Below are positions 7,396-16,462 of a stretch of DNA of 64,000 nucleotides, piece after piece. Positions within the stretch are counted from its first letter, which is position 1, and every line of letters begins with the position of its first letter. A model generated the notes under the pieces. It was not told where the DNA came from and searched no databases. It saw nothing but the letters and a program-made list of their open reading frames with translations. Location of the stretch: assembly GCF_037996645.1 (NCBI RefSeq), contig NZ_JBBMXV010000003.1, forward strand, positions 310,001 through 374,000, written 5' to 3'. The DNA comes from Halalkalicoccus tibetensis. Its GTDB lineage: Archaea; Halobacteriota; Halobacteria; Halobacteriales; Halalkalicoccaceae. A program made the position numbers and the translations under genes.

Positions 7396-9033
7396 CTACT
7401 CGAGATATCCCAGATCCGACAGCCGCTCTTCTACCTGTTCGTCCCCGTCCCCGTCGTCGCGTCCGGACGCCGGCGAGTCGTCGTAAGGGGGGTACGAAGC
7501 CGCGCCCCCGTCCCCGACGACCGGTAGGACGTGCCCGTCCATCCGGTCGCTGTACGGGATCCCGATCGCCGAGCAGATCGTCGGCGCGACGTCGAACAGA
7601 TGTGCGTCCATGAGGTCCGCTTCGGCGTCGATCCCCTCGCCCGCGGCGACGAACAGTCCGTCGAGCTTGTGGTTCCACGGTTCGGTCGGCGGGCCGAACA
7701 GCCCGTCGCGGAGCTGTGCCGAGAGGAACTGCTCGAAGTCGTTCGGCACCGTGAGGACGTCGACCGCCTTCTCGGTGTACGGTCCCCAGAAGTACTCCTC
7801 ACGGGGGGCGACCTCGCCGAAGACGGGCTCCCCGTCGGGCGTCTCGACCCCCGCGAGCAGCTCGATCAGCTCGTCGCGGACCTCCTCGTACTCCTCCCGC
7901 GGAACGACGCCCTCCGGCTCGCGGCCCTCGAGATTGATCCGCACCCCGAGTTCGGTTCGCGCGCGCATGTACGCCCGCGACCCGGGGAAGTCGACCTGTT
8001 CGGCGCCCGTCCGGCTCACGCCCGACGGGGCGTGCCGGCGTGCGAGCTCCCCGAGGCCGACCCGATCGAGAACGCCTACCGCCCGCGAGGGGGTCAGCCC
8101 GGCCTTCGCGGCCGTCGCAGCGAGCCGCTCGACCGTGCTCGGCTCCCACGTGGTTCGGTCGTCGCCCTCCCGGAGCTGATCGCGGATCGGGTTCCAGGAG
8201 GGCATCCCCTTTCCCCCGGTCGTCGCCTCGACGTACCCCTCGCGACGGAGGTACTCGTTGAGGCGGAACTCGTAGTTCTCGTAGGGCCCCATCCCGTGGT
8301 CGCTCGCGACGAACACCCGCTTCGGGTCACACGCCTCGAGGATCTCCCCGATCTGTTCGTCCGTGGCCTCGTAGATCCGCTGTACGTGGTCGGGGTTCCC
8401 GTCGAACTCGTGGAAGACCGTGTCGGTCTTCTGGAACTGGACGAACCCGAAGTCGGGCTCGTACTCGTCGGCGAGATATCGGAACGCCTCCCCACGCATC
8501 CGCGCCAGCGTGCAGTACTCGTCGAGCTTCTCCTCGTCGGTGTAGGAGTCGTCGCCCCGCGAGTAGTTCGGATACACCCGGTACTCCCCGATCGCCTCCC
8601 GGACCTCCTCGAGGATCCCCTTCGGGTGGGTTCCGGGGTTCTCCGGACCGATGAAGCCGGGGACCACCGCCCCATCGATTTCGTCGGGCGGGTGGGTGAC
8701 GGGGGCGTTGACGATCACGCTCGAGCGGTCGTGTTCGTCGAGCAGCTCCCAGAGGGTGTGCTCGCGGACGTGGTCGGCGGTCACGACCTCCCAGTCGTAG
8801 CCGTCGAAGTCGACGAACCCATAGACGCCGTGTTTGCCGGGGTTCACGCCCGTATACAGCGAGGGCCAGGCGCTCGGCGTCCACGGCGGGATCTGGGACT
8901 CGAGAGGAGCACTTACCCCGTCCTCGATGATCGACTCAAGGTTCGGAATGCTGTCGGTCTCCGAGAGGCGATCGATCACGGGCTGGCAGGCGGCGTCGAT
9001 CCCGATCAGGAAGGTGTCCATTCGGTTGCTCAT
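7396..9033 (-). CDS. Alkaline-phosphatase-superfamily phosphodiesterase/nucleotide pyrophosphatase-like enzyme
   Basis: 545 residues from ATG 9033; a GTG at 9048 and ATG at 9021 are alternatives, and the TTTAAC box near 9069 fits 9033 better. MDTFLIGIDAACQPVIDRL starts the metal-binding core. PPWTPSAWPSLYTGVNPGKHGVYGF has the threonine/serine nucleophile region of type I phosphodiesterases. KTDTVFHEFDGNPDHV and VFVASDHGMGP supply the aspartate/histidine metal ligands. No signal peptide, so it acts in the cytoplasm. It is the last gene of a minus-strand operon with a membrane protein, a deacetylase and an LpxD-like acyltransferase; a phosphoglycan, phospholipid or nucleotide-sugar substrate is inferred from context. 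Confidence 0.85.
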   Translation of the reverse strand: MSNRMDTFLIGIDAACQPVIDRLSETDSIPNLESIIEDGVSAPLESQIPPWTPSAWPSLYTGVNPGKHGVYGFVDFDGYDWEVVTADHVREHTLWELLDEHDRSSVIVNAPVTHPPDEIDGAVVPGFIGPENPGTHPKGILEEVREAIGEYRVYPNYSRGDDSYTDEEKLDEYCTLARMRGEAFRYLADEYEPDFGFVQFQKTDTVFHEFDGNPDHVQRIYEATDEQIGEILEACDPKRVFVASDHGMGPYENYEFRLNEYLRREGYVEATTGGKGMPSWNPIRDQLREGDDRTTWEPSTVERLAATAAKAGLTPSRAVGVLDRVGLGELARRHAPSGVSRTGAEQVDFPGSRAYMRARTELGVRINLEGREPEGVVPREEYEEVRDELIELLAGVETPDGEPVFGEVAPREEYFWGPYTEKAVDVLTVPNDFEQFLSAQLRDGLFGPPTEPWNHKLDGLFVAAGEGIDAEADLMDAHLFDVAPTICSAIGIPYSDRMDGHVLPVVGDGGAASYPPYDDSPASGRDDGDGDEQVEERLSDLGYLE

Positions 9034-9103
9034 TCGCTCGTGGGTCACCCTTCGTCGGTCGGCCGGTTAAAGACACCCTCTTGGAACCCGCGCTTGAGTC
9101 GCC

Positions 9104-11107
9104 TCAGGTGTCGCCGTCGCCCTCGAGGTCGGCGCCGACGTCCGCGTCGTCGTCGATCTCCCAGGTCGCCGTACACATCGTGACGTCGTCGTTGTCGTAG
9201 GCGTAGTGACGCTCCGCCCCACAGAGCTCGTCACGGCTCATCTCCGGGGTGCCGCTTCGCTCCTCGTCGAGCGCGAAGAAGGCCGATCCGCTGGACTGGT
9301 ACTCCCGATAGATCACCGTCTCGGAGCTCTCCAACCCCTCGTCGGAGACGTCGGCTGCAACCCCGGGTCCGGGACCGGCCCGCGTGAACACAGTGTTGTA
9401 GGGGTGGTCGGTGTGGTAGACCTCGCCCGCCTCCTCGTCGACCGGACGGATCTCGCCGATGGTGTCGACCGCGCTCAGCTCGGCCTGGTTGTAGCTGTAC
9501 TGGGTCTGGGCGTCGCCGAACCGCGGGTTGTCGATCGTTCCGTCGGTCGCGGCGAACGACACCAGCGGGAACGCGAGCGCGAAGACGAGCAACACGACGA
9601 GGATCACCGGCGTCGTCAGGCGCCGCGCGAGATACGCGACGCCGACCGCGGCCAGCAGCGCCAGCGGCGCCGTGAGGAACGCGTACCACCGCTGGGGGAT
9701 GAACGTCCGGACGCCGAACATCGGGAACCCGAAGATGAACACGAGCATCACGACGATCGAGGCCCCGCACATCACCTTCGCGTGTGAGATGTTGCGCCGC
9801 CTGAGGACGTACAGACAGCCGACGACCGCGAGCGCGAACGGGATCAGGAACACCGCCGCGTCGATGTACTGGACCGCCTGTTCGAGCAACGACGGCTCGG
9901 TCGCTGCCTCGACACGATCACCGGTGACGTCGCCGAGCCCGGCCGATTCCTCTAGGGTCACCCGGAAGAAGCTGAAGGTGGTCGCGAGGAATGTATCGCC
10001 GTGATACGGCGTCAGCGACCACATGAACGTGATGAAGCCCAGATCGAACGCCAACAGTCCCGTCAGGCTCACCGAGTCGGAGCTCCCCGCGTTGAGCCCA
10101 CGGAACCGACTGGGGGGTGCGAACAGCTCGAAACGAAGGAGGAGGTGGGCGAGCAGCCCCGCTCCCGTGAGGATGAGCATGATGAACGCCGAGATCTGGT
10201 GGGTGAGGATCGTCGCGATACTGAGGACGACGATCAGGACGAACTCGCGGCTTCCCGGGTTGACGTCGAGGACGCGGACGAGCAGGTAGAACACCCCGAG
10301 GAAGAAGACCAGACCCAGGCCGGTCGGGATGAGGTGGATCGACCACTCGACGGTGTGGGCCGAGATTCCGTAGATCGCGGCGGCGAACAGGCTCCAGCGG
10401 GCGGAGACGAACAGACGGGTCGCGATGTAGACGAACACGGGCGAGAACGCCATCCCGAACCCGACCGAGAGGAACAGTCCGTTGCGGACCGCGACGTCCC
10501 CCAGCAGGCTCGTGGCGACGACCGCCAGGTGGAACAGCGGCGATGCGTAGTACTTGTTGCCCTCGAGGAAGTCGAGCGATCCGGTCTCGAGGATCGTCAC
10601 CGACCACGCGGGGACGTGCGTCCAGACGTCGATCCCGGTGTAGCCGGGCGTGGTAAGCAGCGAGACGTACCGGATGGTGAACGCGAGCACGAGGATCTGC
10701 GCCATGACGAGCCAGGGGACGAAGTCCCGCTCGCGCGTGAAGAATATCTGGAGGAAGATCGCGATCCCCACGAGCGTCGCGAGGTTGTAGAACATCGGCG
10801 TGCGCCCGCCCTGATAGATCCCCATGACGATCAGGAGGGCGGTCCCGAGCAGCACGAGGCTGGGCAGCAGCCGGCCGGCCCAGACGGGAAGGGTCGGCAG
10901 CCCCTCGGTGTTGCTCGTCCGAACCGCGAGCAGGTAGAGCGTGGCGGCGATCACCATCGCGACGGGGATCGCGACGATGTAGAAGTTCGAGGCGAGCAGC
11001 CGTAGGGGCAACAGGACGACGGCGAGGACGATCGCGAGGATCGCACCGATCACGTCGAAGCGCTGGCTCTCGAGCCAGCCGTAGACTCCACCGGCTCTAC
11101 TCGCCAT
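9104..11107 (-). CDS. Large polytopic membrane protein, glycosyltransferase-like
   Basis: 667 residues from ATG 11107 (a GTG three codons earlier is possible). About twelve to thirteen hydrophobic helices, from FDVIGAILAIVLAVVLLPL to VILVVLLVFALAFPLVSFAA, are followed by an acidic C-terminal domain of about 130 residues on one side of the membrane. TPGYTGIDVWTHVPAWSVTI between the early helices recalls the first loop of GT-C glycosyltransferases, where an acidic residue binds the polyprenyl-phosphate sugar, and HLIPTGLGLVFFLGVFY resembles those proteins too. A role in moving sugars outside the membrane is inferred, not shown. It is 43 bases after the deacetylase gene in the same operon. Confidence 0.75.
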   Translation of the reverse strand: MASRAGGVYGWLESQRFDVIGAILAIVLAVVLLPLRLLASNFYIVAIPVAMVIAATLYLLAVRTSNTEGLPTLPVWAGRLLPSLVLLGTALLIVMGIYQGGRTPMFYNLATLVGIAIFLQIFFTRERDFVPWLVMAQILVLAFTIRYVSLLTTPGYTGIDVWTHVPAWSVTILETGSLDFLEGNKYYASPLFHLAVVATSLLGDVAVRNGLFLSVGFGMAFSPVFVYIATRLFVSARWSLFAAAIYGISAHTVEWSIHLIPTGLGLVFFLGVFYLLVRVLDVNPGSREFVLIVVLSIATILTHQISAFIMLILTGAGLLAHLLLRFELFAPPSRFRGLNAGSSDSVSLTGLLAFDLGFITFMWSLTPYHGDTFLATTFSFFRVTLEESAGLGDVTGDRVEAATEPSLLEQAVQYIDAAVFLIPFALAVVGCLYVLRRRNISHAKVMCGASIVVMLVFIFGFPMFGVRTFIPQRWYAFLTAPLALLAAVGVAYLARRLTTPVILVVLLVFALAFPLVSFAATDGTIDNPRFGDAQTQYSYNQAELSAVDTIGEIRPVDEEAGEVYHTDHPYNTVFTRAGPGPGVAADVSDEGLESSETVIYREYQSSGSAFFALDEERSGTPEMSRDELCGAERHYAYDNDDVTMCTATWEIDDDADVGADLEGDGDT

Positions 11108-11150
11108 CCTGTCCACCTTCTCGTCCGTGGCTGTGTGGTTCGCTCATCGA

Positions 11151-11918
11151 TTACTCCAAGCCGTACCGGAACTCGTCGACGTTGTATTTCTTTTCAACAA
11201 GTTGCTCCTGCATAAATCGTTGCGTCCGATCGAGCTCCCGGTCGACCTCCCGGCCGAGCCGCGTCTCGAAGTCGGCGTCCTCCTCGCCCCAGAGCCCGGG
11301 ATGGGTGAGGATCTGGAGCTTCTCCGGCGGGTCGCCTGCCAGGGGGTGTTCCTCCCGCCAGCGCTGGTTCGAGTCACCCCGGTAGGCGATGTCGGTGAAG
11401 AAACGCTCCTCGTAGGTGCTGATGAACCCGTCGAACGACCGCCGGAAGAGCCACTCGTCGGGCCGGTGAAAGGAGACCGCCTCGCTCACCTCCCCGACCG
11501 CGCTCGAGAGCGCGTCCCGCTCGGCGAGCGCGCGCTTGGTCACCGCCTCGGCCGGGGCCTCGCCGTTCCAGTACTGATGGGTGCTGAAGTGGACGCCGAT
11601 CGTGTGGCCCATCGACTGGAGCTCGCGCAGCGCACTCCTGACCGGCTTGTAGAAGACGTTGTACAGCGGACAGCTCAGTAGAACGAAGTACGTCGCCTCG
11701 ATGCCCAGGTCGGCCTCGATCCGCCCCATTTCGAGCGCCTTTCGGGGCGCGAAATCGATGTCGTGGCGGACGATCATCTCCCCGGGTTCGAGGGGGTCGG
11801 CGTAGTCGGCGTCGATGTATCCCGACTCCTGTAGTTCGGCGAGGAACCGTTCGTACCAGTCGTAGGTGAACTCGACGTCTCCCGTGGGCGGCTGATCGGA
11901 GGGGCTGTGTACGGTCAT
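11151..11918 (-). CDS. Polysaccharide-deacetylase-like (NodB fold) protein
   Basis: 255 residues without signal peptide. EMIVRHDIDFAPRKALEMGR carries the metal-binding HDID motif near the start, and MGHTIGVHFSTHQYW has the HXXXH-type second metal site of NodB-fold hydrolases. Such enzymes remove N- or O-acetyl groups from polysaccharides or lipid-linked sugars. The absence of a signal suggests action on a cytoplasmic or membrane-linked precursor. Its ATG overlaps the LpxD-like gene's stop (ATGA), so the two are translationally coupled; an acyltransferase and a deacylase acting on the same sugar is an attractive but unproven reading. Confidence 0.8.
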   Translation of the reverse strand: MTVHSPSDQPPTGDVEFTYDWYERFLAELQESGYIDADYADPLEPGEMIVRHDIDFAPRKALEMGRIEADLGIEATYFVLLSCPLYNVFYKPVRSALRELQSMGHTIGVHFSTHQYWNGEAPAEAVTKRALAERDALSSAVGEVSEAVSFHRPDEWLFRRSFDGFISTYEERFFTDIAYRGDSNQRWREEHPLAGDPPEKLQILTHPGLWGEEDADFETRLGREVDRELDRTQRFMQEQLVEKKYNVDEFRYGLE

Positions 11919-12739
11919 TGGTCTTGGATGGGGCGTGCGGGGGTGCCGACGACCGTCGTGTCGTCCGGGACGTCCGAGAGGACGCCCGCGTTCATGCCGA
12001 CTTCGGCGCCGTCGCCGACCGTCACGTCCGTCGCGACCGACACGTGCGGGTGGATCGTCGCGCGCTCGCCGACGGCCGACCCGCCGGCGAAGCCCGACCC
12101 GTAGGCCACGGTCGTCTCGCGGCCGATACGGGCCTGATGGGCGAGGTGGACCTGGCCGCTCAGTTTCGCACCGCGTTCGACGACCGTCTCGTCGAAGACG
12201 GCCCGGTCGATCGACGTGTTCGGGCCGATCTCTACGTCGTCCTCGATTATCACGCGGCCCTGATGTATCTGCCGGTGCAGCCGACCCGCCGGTTCGCGCG
12301 CGAACCCGAACCCCTCGCTGCCGAGGACGGCCCCCGCACGGACCGTACAGTCGTCGCCGACCTCGACACAGTCCTTGACGTGGACCTGCGGGCCGATGCG
12401 GGTCCGTTCGCCGATCGTCGCCCCCTCCTCGACGACCGCCGTCGGGTGGACCTGCGTCTCCGCGGGGCGCTCGACGAAGAACTCGTTTGCGGCCTTCACG
12501 AAGTCGAGCTTGGGATCGGCCGTCGGAACGAGCGTCCGGTCGTCGGCGGGCTCGAGGCCCGGCGGGCAGAGGACCACGCCGGCGTCGGAGGCCCGAAGAT
12601 AGGCAGGATCGTCGTAGATACAGAACGCGAGGTCGTCCGGGCCGGCGGAATCGAGCGCGTCGACGCCGGTGACCATCGCTTCGGGGCCGACGTGTTCGGC
12701 GCCGACGAACTCGGCGATCTCCGTTGAGGTGAGCGTCAC
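11915..12739 (-). CDS. LpxD-like left-handed beta-helix N-acyltransferase
   Basis: 274 residues from GTG 12739. The N-terminal about 90 residues (MTLTSTEIAEFVGAEHVGPE, DLAFCIYDDPAYLRASDAG) match the UDP-binding domain of LpxD. From about residue 97 hexapeptide repeats form a left-handed beta helix (IGERTRIGPQVHVKDCVEVG). VLGSEGFGFAREPAG and SGQVHLAHQARIG correspond to the LpxD active-site region, including the catalytic histidine. LpxD acylates UDP-glucosamine derivatives in bacterial lipid A synthesis, which archaea lack. The donor here may be acetyl-CoA or a different acyl group; substrate unknown. First gene of the four-gene operon; an AT-rich box (TAATAAAATA) lies about 36 bases upstream. 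Confidence 0.85.
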   Translation of the reverse strand: MTLTSTEIAEFVGAEHVGPEAMVTGVDALDSAGPDDLAFCIYDDPAYLRASDAGVVLCPPGLEPADDRTLVPTADPKLDFVKAANEFFVERPAETQVHPTAVVEEGATIGERTRIGPQVHVKDCVEVGDDCTVRAGAVLGSEGFGFAREPAGRLHRQIHQGRVIIEDDVEIGPNTSIDRAVFDETVVERGAKLSGQVHLAHQARIGRETTVAYGSGFAGGSAVGERATIHPHVSVATDVTVGDGAEVGMNAGVLSDVPDDTTVVGTPARPIQDQ

Positions 12740-12909
12740 GGTGTTCCTACGCGTATTGGTTTCGGGAGGTATTTTATTATCCCGGCTCTAACGGCCGCTG
12801 TCGAAGCGAGTGCCCCGATGGCCGTTACGAGCGGGCCGTGGACCGCGTCTAGCCCCCGTATAAGGAAGTACTGCCACCGGGTCGCCCCCGACAGAGCATC
12901 CGAATATCC

Positions 12910-13872
12910 ATGTATAACGACAAGACGATCGCCGCCGTCATCCCGGCGTACAACGAGGAGCCGTTCATCGGCGAGGTCCTCGAGACCCTCCCCGAGTTCA
13001 TCGACCGCGCCTACGTGATCGACGACCGTTCGACCGACGACACGTGGGGCGAGATCCAGCGCAAGGCCGAGGCCGTGAACGACGAGGGCGAGACCACCCT
13101 CGACCGCGTGGTCCCGATCCGTCACGCTGAGAACAAGGGCGTCGGGGGCGCGATCAAGACCGGCTATCTCCACGCGCTCGACGACGAGATGGAGGTCACG
13201 ACCGTCATCGCGGGCGACGGCCAGACCGAACCCGACATCGTCGAGCGAATCGTCAAGCCCGTCGCCGAGGGGAAGGCCGAGTACTCGAAGGGCAACCGTC
13301 TTCTCGGGTCCGAACGCCAGGACATGCCGCTGTTCCGCCAGGTGGGCAACTTCGTCCTGACGCTGATCACGAAGATCGCGAGCGGCTACTGGAAGATCAT
13401 GGACCCCCAGAACGGCTCGACCGCGATCTCCTACGAGGCGCTGAACAACGTGGGGATCGAGGAGATGTACGAGGACTACGGCTACCCCAACGACCTCCTG
13501 GTGCGGCTCAACGCGAAAAACATGCGCGTCGCCGACATCAAGCGCCGCGCGGTCTACAAGGACGAGGAGAGCAGCATCGACTACAAGACCTACATCCCGA
13601 AGGTCTCGGGGCTCCTCCTCCGGGACTTCCTCTGGCGCCTTCGCGTGAAGTACCTCGTCCGGGACTTCCACCCGCTGGCGCTGTTCTACTACGTCGGCGC
13701 GGCCTCGGCGGGCGCCGGACTGCTGTCGGCGCTCAAGTCGGCGATCGACCGAGAGGGGACCTCCCGAGGGACCTCGCTCGTGCTGTTCGTGCTCGGGTGG
13801 CTGTTCATGCTGCTGGCGATGGTCTTCGACATGCAGGAGAGCGAGGACCTCGAGGTCTTGCTGTACGACTGA
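12910..13872 (+). CDS. GT2-family glycosyltransferase, dolichyl-phosphate-mannose-synthase type
   Basis: 320 residues. KTIAAVIPAYNEEPFIGEVL is the GT2 start, VIDDRSTDDT the donor-binding stretch and VTTVIAGDGQTEPDIV carries the DXD-like metal site. GSTAISYEALNNVGIEEMYEDYGYPNDLL is the acceptor region of Dpm1/DPMS-like enzymes. Two C-terminal membrane helices (about 256-275 and 284-303) anchor it, as in archaeal polyprenyl-phosphate sugar synthases. It would load a sugar from a nucleotide donor on dolichyl phosphate or onto a lipid-linked glycan. It is transcribed divergently from the LpxD-like operon. Confidence 0.88.
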   Translation: MYNDKTIAAVIPAYNEEPFIGEVLETLPEFIDRAYVIDDRSTDDTWGEIQRKAEAVNDEGETTLDRVVPIRHAENKGVGGAIKTGYLHALDDEMEVTTVIAGDGQTEPDIVERIVKPVAEGKAEYSKGNRLLGSERQDMPLFRQVGNFVLTLITKIASGYWKIMDPQNGSTAISYEALNNVGIEEMYEDYGYPNDLLVRLNAKNMRVADIKRRAVYKDEESSIDYKTYIPKVSGLLLRDFLWRLRVKYLVRDFHPLALFYYVGAASAGAGLLSALKSAIDREGTSRGTSLVLFVLGWLFMLLAMVFDMQESEDLEVLLYD

Positions 13873-13964
13873 ACGCGAACCCCGCGCTTCGCGGCCTCTT
13901 CTCGCTGGCGGTTACACTCCTCGGATAGCGCCGAAAAAGGAAAGCACCGGGTCGCACCCGAGCG

Positions 13965-15056
13965 TCAGTAGTTGAAGACTTCGTAGCGACCGTTGCCGTT
14001 GACGTCGAGGCCACTGGTGTCGACCGAGCCGGCACCCGAAACGACGGAAACGCCGTCGCGGACCGAGCTCGAGAGGTCCATGTCGACGTCGTTGATGCTC
14101 GCCGAGTCGACGCCGCCCATCACGCGGATGGCCTCGGTCTGATCGATGCTCATCTCGATGTCGACGTTCGAGACCTCGAGGTTCGAACCCCCGTCCAGCC
14201 GGATGGGGCGCTGGCCGCCGAAGCCGCTGATGTCCTCGTCGTAGACAAACGTCGAGCCGCTGATCGAACTGCCGTCGCCCGTGAGCCGCACGCCCGCGAC
14301 GTTGGTGTTGACGAACCGGCCGCCCTCGACGTGGACCTGGCCGGAGCCGCCCGTACAGTAGATCCCGTTGTCCGGGAACGGACCGACGTCGATGTTCCGG
14401 AGGGTGAGGTCGCCCGAGTGGTAGTTACTGACGAGCAGTCCGGTGCCGCCACGGCCGCCGCTTACGTCCTCGCCGCCGTCCGAGAGGTCGACGTTCTCGA
14501 CGGTACCGCTGCCGCCACTGTTGGCGAGGCCGGCGAGCATCGGGCCCTTGCTCGGGGTGTCGTGTTTCCCCTCGACGGTGATGTCGCCCGCGTACAGGTC
14601 GTCCGCGGCCTGGAGCTCGAAGACCCGGCCGCCGGTGTTCGATCCGGAGATGTCGGCGGTGAAGCCCTCGACGTGGAGGTCACCGATCGGGTCGTTGTAG
14701 GTTCCCAGCTTGAAGACGTAGCCGTTGGTGGGTGCGACGTCGATGGTCGCGTCGTTCCCGACCATCCCGAACTTCTCGTAGCCGGTGAGACGCACGGTAT
14801 CGTCGACGAGATACTCGCCCGAGGGGAACTTCACGAGGGTGTCGTCGCCCGCGACCTGCTGGAGGGTCGACGTGATCGAGCTGTTGCCCGAGCTGTCGGC
14901 GCCCGCCTCGACGATGTCGACGACGTTCGAGTACTCCGATTCGTCCGATGCGCTCGCGATCGAACCGAGAAGCGGCGTCGCTACCAGTCCGCCAACGGCA
15001 CCGAGATAACCGCGTCTGCTGACAGAACTGCGCTCTTCGTGGTCAATATCTCGCAT
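13965..15056 (-). CDS. Tat-exported right-handed beta-helix protein
   Basis: 363 residues. The N-terminus has SVSRRGYLGAVGGLVATPLLG, a twin-arginine signal with an AXA-type cleavage site (SIASAS) near residue 36. The rest is a pectate-lyase-like right-handed beta helix: repeated short strands such as GDLTLRNIDVGPFPDNGIYC, VHVEGGRFVNTNVAGVRLTG and SNLEVSNVDIEM. It ends in VNGNGRYEVFNY without a membrane anchor. Proteins of this shape bind or cleave polysaccharide, or form surface layers; no catalytic residues could be assigned. It is adjacent to another beta-helix protein and an exported deacetylase, hinting at joint action on an extracellular polymer. Confidence 0.82.
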   Translation of the reverse strand: MRDIDHEERSSVSRRGYLGAVGGLVATPLLGSIASASDESEYSNVVDIVEAGADSSGNSSITSTLQQVAGDDTLVKFPSGEYLVDDTVRLTGYEKFGMVGNDATIDVAPTNGYVFKLGTYNDPIGDLHVEGFTADISGSNTGGRVFELQAADDLYAGDITVEGKHDTPSKGPMLAGLANSGGSGTVENVDLSDGGEDVSGGRGGTGLLVSNYHSGDLTLRNIDVGPFPDNGIYCTGGSGQVHVEGGRFVNTNVAGVRLTGDGSSISGSTFVYDEDISGFGGQRPIRLDGGSNLEVSNVDIEMSIDQTEAIRVMGGVDSASINDVDMDLSSSVRDGVSVVSGAGSVDTSGLDVNGNGRYEVFNY

Positions 15057-15200
15057 TCCGCTCGTATCACATCAACCATCCCGTGTAACGTTTTCGAATT
15101 GAAAATAGTGGGAATGATGAGTCAAATGGGGAACGTATATGACAAATAACACTAGAACGATAGCGACCGGCGACGCTGGCAGGATACCGAGCCTCGCCGC

Positions 15201-16238
15201 TTACGGGGTAGGCCGGTCATCGGAACCGATCTCGACCCCATCGACGACGATATCACCCACGCAGGCCGCCCCTCCACACGCCGAGATCGCCCTACTGGAC
15301 GCCCGCGCGATGACGGGGTCGGCGATCTCGACGCCGAAGGCGCCGCCGGCGAGGTCGATCCCGTGTCGGGCCCCGTCGATTCTGGGGGCGTCGATCCTCG
15401 TGTCGGTCGAGTGTGAGACCTGAAGGGCTACCCCCCGGTCGTCGGTGCTGTCGCGGGGATCGGTAATGTGGGGCTCGTCGAGGACCGTCCCCAGACAGTA
15501 GTCGATCCGGTGGCCGTACTCCCCGTAGCCCGAGACCTCACACCGTTCGAACAGGCTGTCGACACACGACTCCATACGGAGGGGGACGTCCCCGCCGACG
15601 GTCGTCACCTCCCGAAAAACGGGGCCGACGAGCGGATCGAGACGATGGATCTCGGCTCGACTCTCGTCCCCTCCCTCGTCCCCGAAGCCGGTTCTGGTGG
15701 CCCGCTCGACGACGAGCCCCGAGTCGGTCACGGACGCGACGCGCGCGATCTGGCATCCGTAACCCGATCCCGCCCGGAGGGGGTGACGACCCGACCAGCC
15801 CTCATACGGCGTTTCGATCAGCAGGTGGTCCCCCGCGGTGAACCCGGCTGTCGAGACGACGTCGATCCGCCGTTCGTCCTCCCGGATCGGGCCCGCCGCC
15901 CGGGTCGAGGTCGCCGGCGACGCGCCGTTGTAGTGGCTGCCCCGGAAGTGGAACCCGCCCGCGTCGGCGAACTCGATCGTCGCTCCCCCGCCGTCGATCG
16001 TCAGCGCCGTCCCGATCGCGTGCAGCTCCTCGAACCGGAAGATCCCGTCGCGAAACAGGACGCGGTCACCGGTTTCGGCGCGTTCGAGGACCGATCGGAA
16101 CACTCCGTCACAGGGGTCCCCATCGCCGATCCCGGCGACCTCCGCGAGGGCGTCCATCTCGAACGTTCGCCGGTCGCCGTCGAACCGGTTCGCCGGTCGG
16201 CCGCTGTTCGTCGGTTCCCGTCTCGCCGGCGTCGCCAT
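15201..16238 (-). CDS. Right-handed beta-helix protein without signal peptide
   Basis: 345 residues from ATG 16238; an in-frame GTG at 16259 adds seven residues. The start FRSVLERAETGDRVLFRDGIF resembles the N-terminal part of pectin-lyase-fold and phage tailspike proteins. Turns such as VDSLFERCEVSGYGEYGHRI, LGTVLDEPHITDPRDSTDDR and STDTRIDAPRIDGARHGIDL follow. No signal or membrane helix is visible, so the protein is either intracellular or released by another route. Different in sequence from the neighbouring Tat-exported beta-helix protein. Function unknown. Confidence 0.72.
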   Translation of the reverse strand: MATPARREPTNSGRPANRFDGDRRTFEMDALAEVAGIGDGDPCDGVFRSVLERAETGDRVLFRDGIFRFEELHAIGTALTIDGGGATIEFADAGGFHFRGSHYNGASPATSTRAAGPIREDERRIDVVSTAGFTAGDHLLIETPYEGWSGRHPLRAGSGYGCQIARVASVTDSGLVVERATRTGFGDEGGDESRAEIHRLDPLVGPVFREVTTVGGDVPLRMESCVDSLFERCEVSGYGEYGHRIDYCLGTVLDEPHITDPRDSTDDRGVALQVSHSTDTRIDAPRIDGARHGIDLAGGAFGVEIADPVIARASSRAISACGGAACVGDIVVDGVEIGSDDRPTP

Positions 16239-16330
16239 TCCGTATAACTTTCCGATCACGTCCTCTCACGCGTCGAGGAGAACCACCGACGACGTATGAC
16301 TCTGAGCGGATCGACCCGTAATCGGGGCGC

Positions 16331-16344
16331 TTACGGTCCGGTAA
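16331..16344. promoter_or_regulatory. Imperfect inverted repeat before the exported deacetylase
   Basis: TTACG-GTCC-GGTAA followed by CCCCC resembles the perfect repeat at 4103-4116 (TTACC-GCCG-GGTAA, CCCC). Both lie about 90-120 bases before a gene start. A candidate operator only. Confidence 0.3.
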
Positions 16345-16427
16345 CCCCCACGAGGGCCGTTTAGCGATGCTCCCGCCTTGAGCGTCGCCCACCGTGATGC
16401 CAGTGAACAGCTCTCGTGATTTATCCG

Positions 16428-16438
16428 ATATATAAATA
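16428..16438 (+). promoter_or_regulatory. TATA box of the exported deacetylase gene
   Basis: ATATATAAATA is centred about 30 bases before ATG 16463, fitting a leaderless message. The preceding bases TTATCCGATATAT recur at 43982-43994 upstream of the HalOD1 gene. Confidence 0.55.
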
Positions 16439-16462
16439 AAGGACAGGGATCGGATAGTACGG

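Noticed and set aside
7531-9183. 550-residue plus-strand frame opposite the phosphodiesterase
   Set aside because: Shadow of the real minus-strand gene, which has metal-binding motifs.
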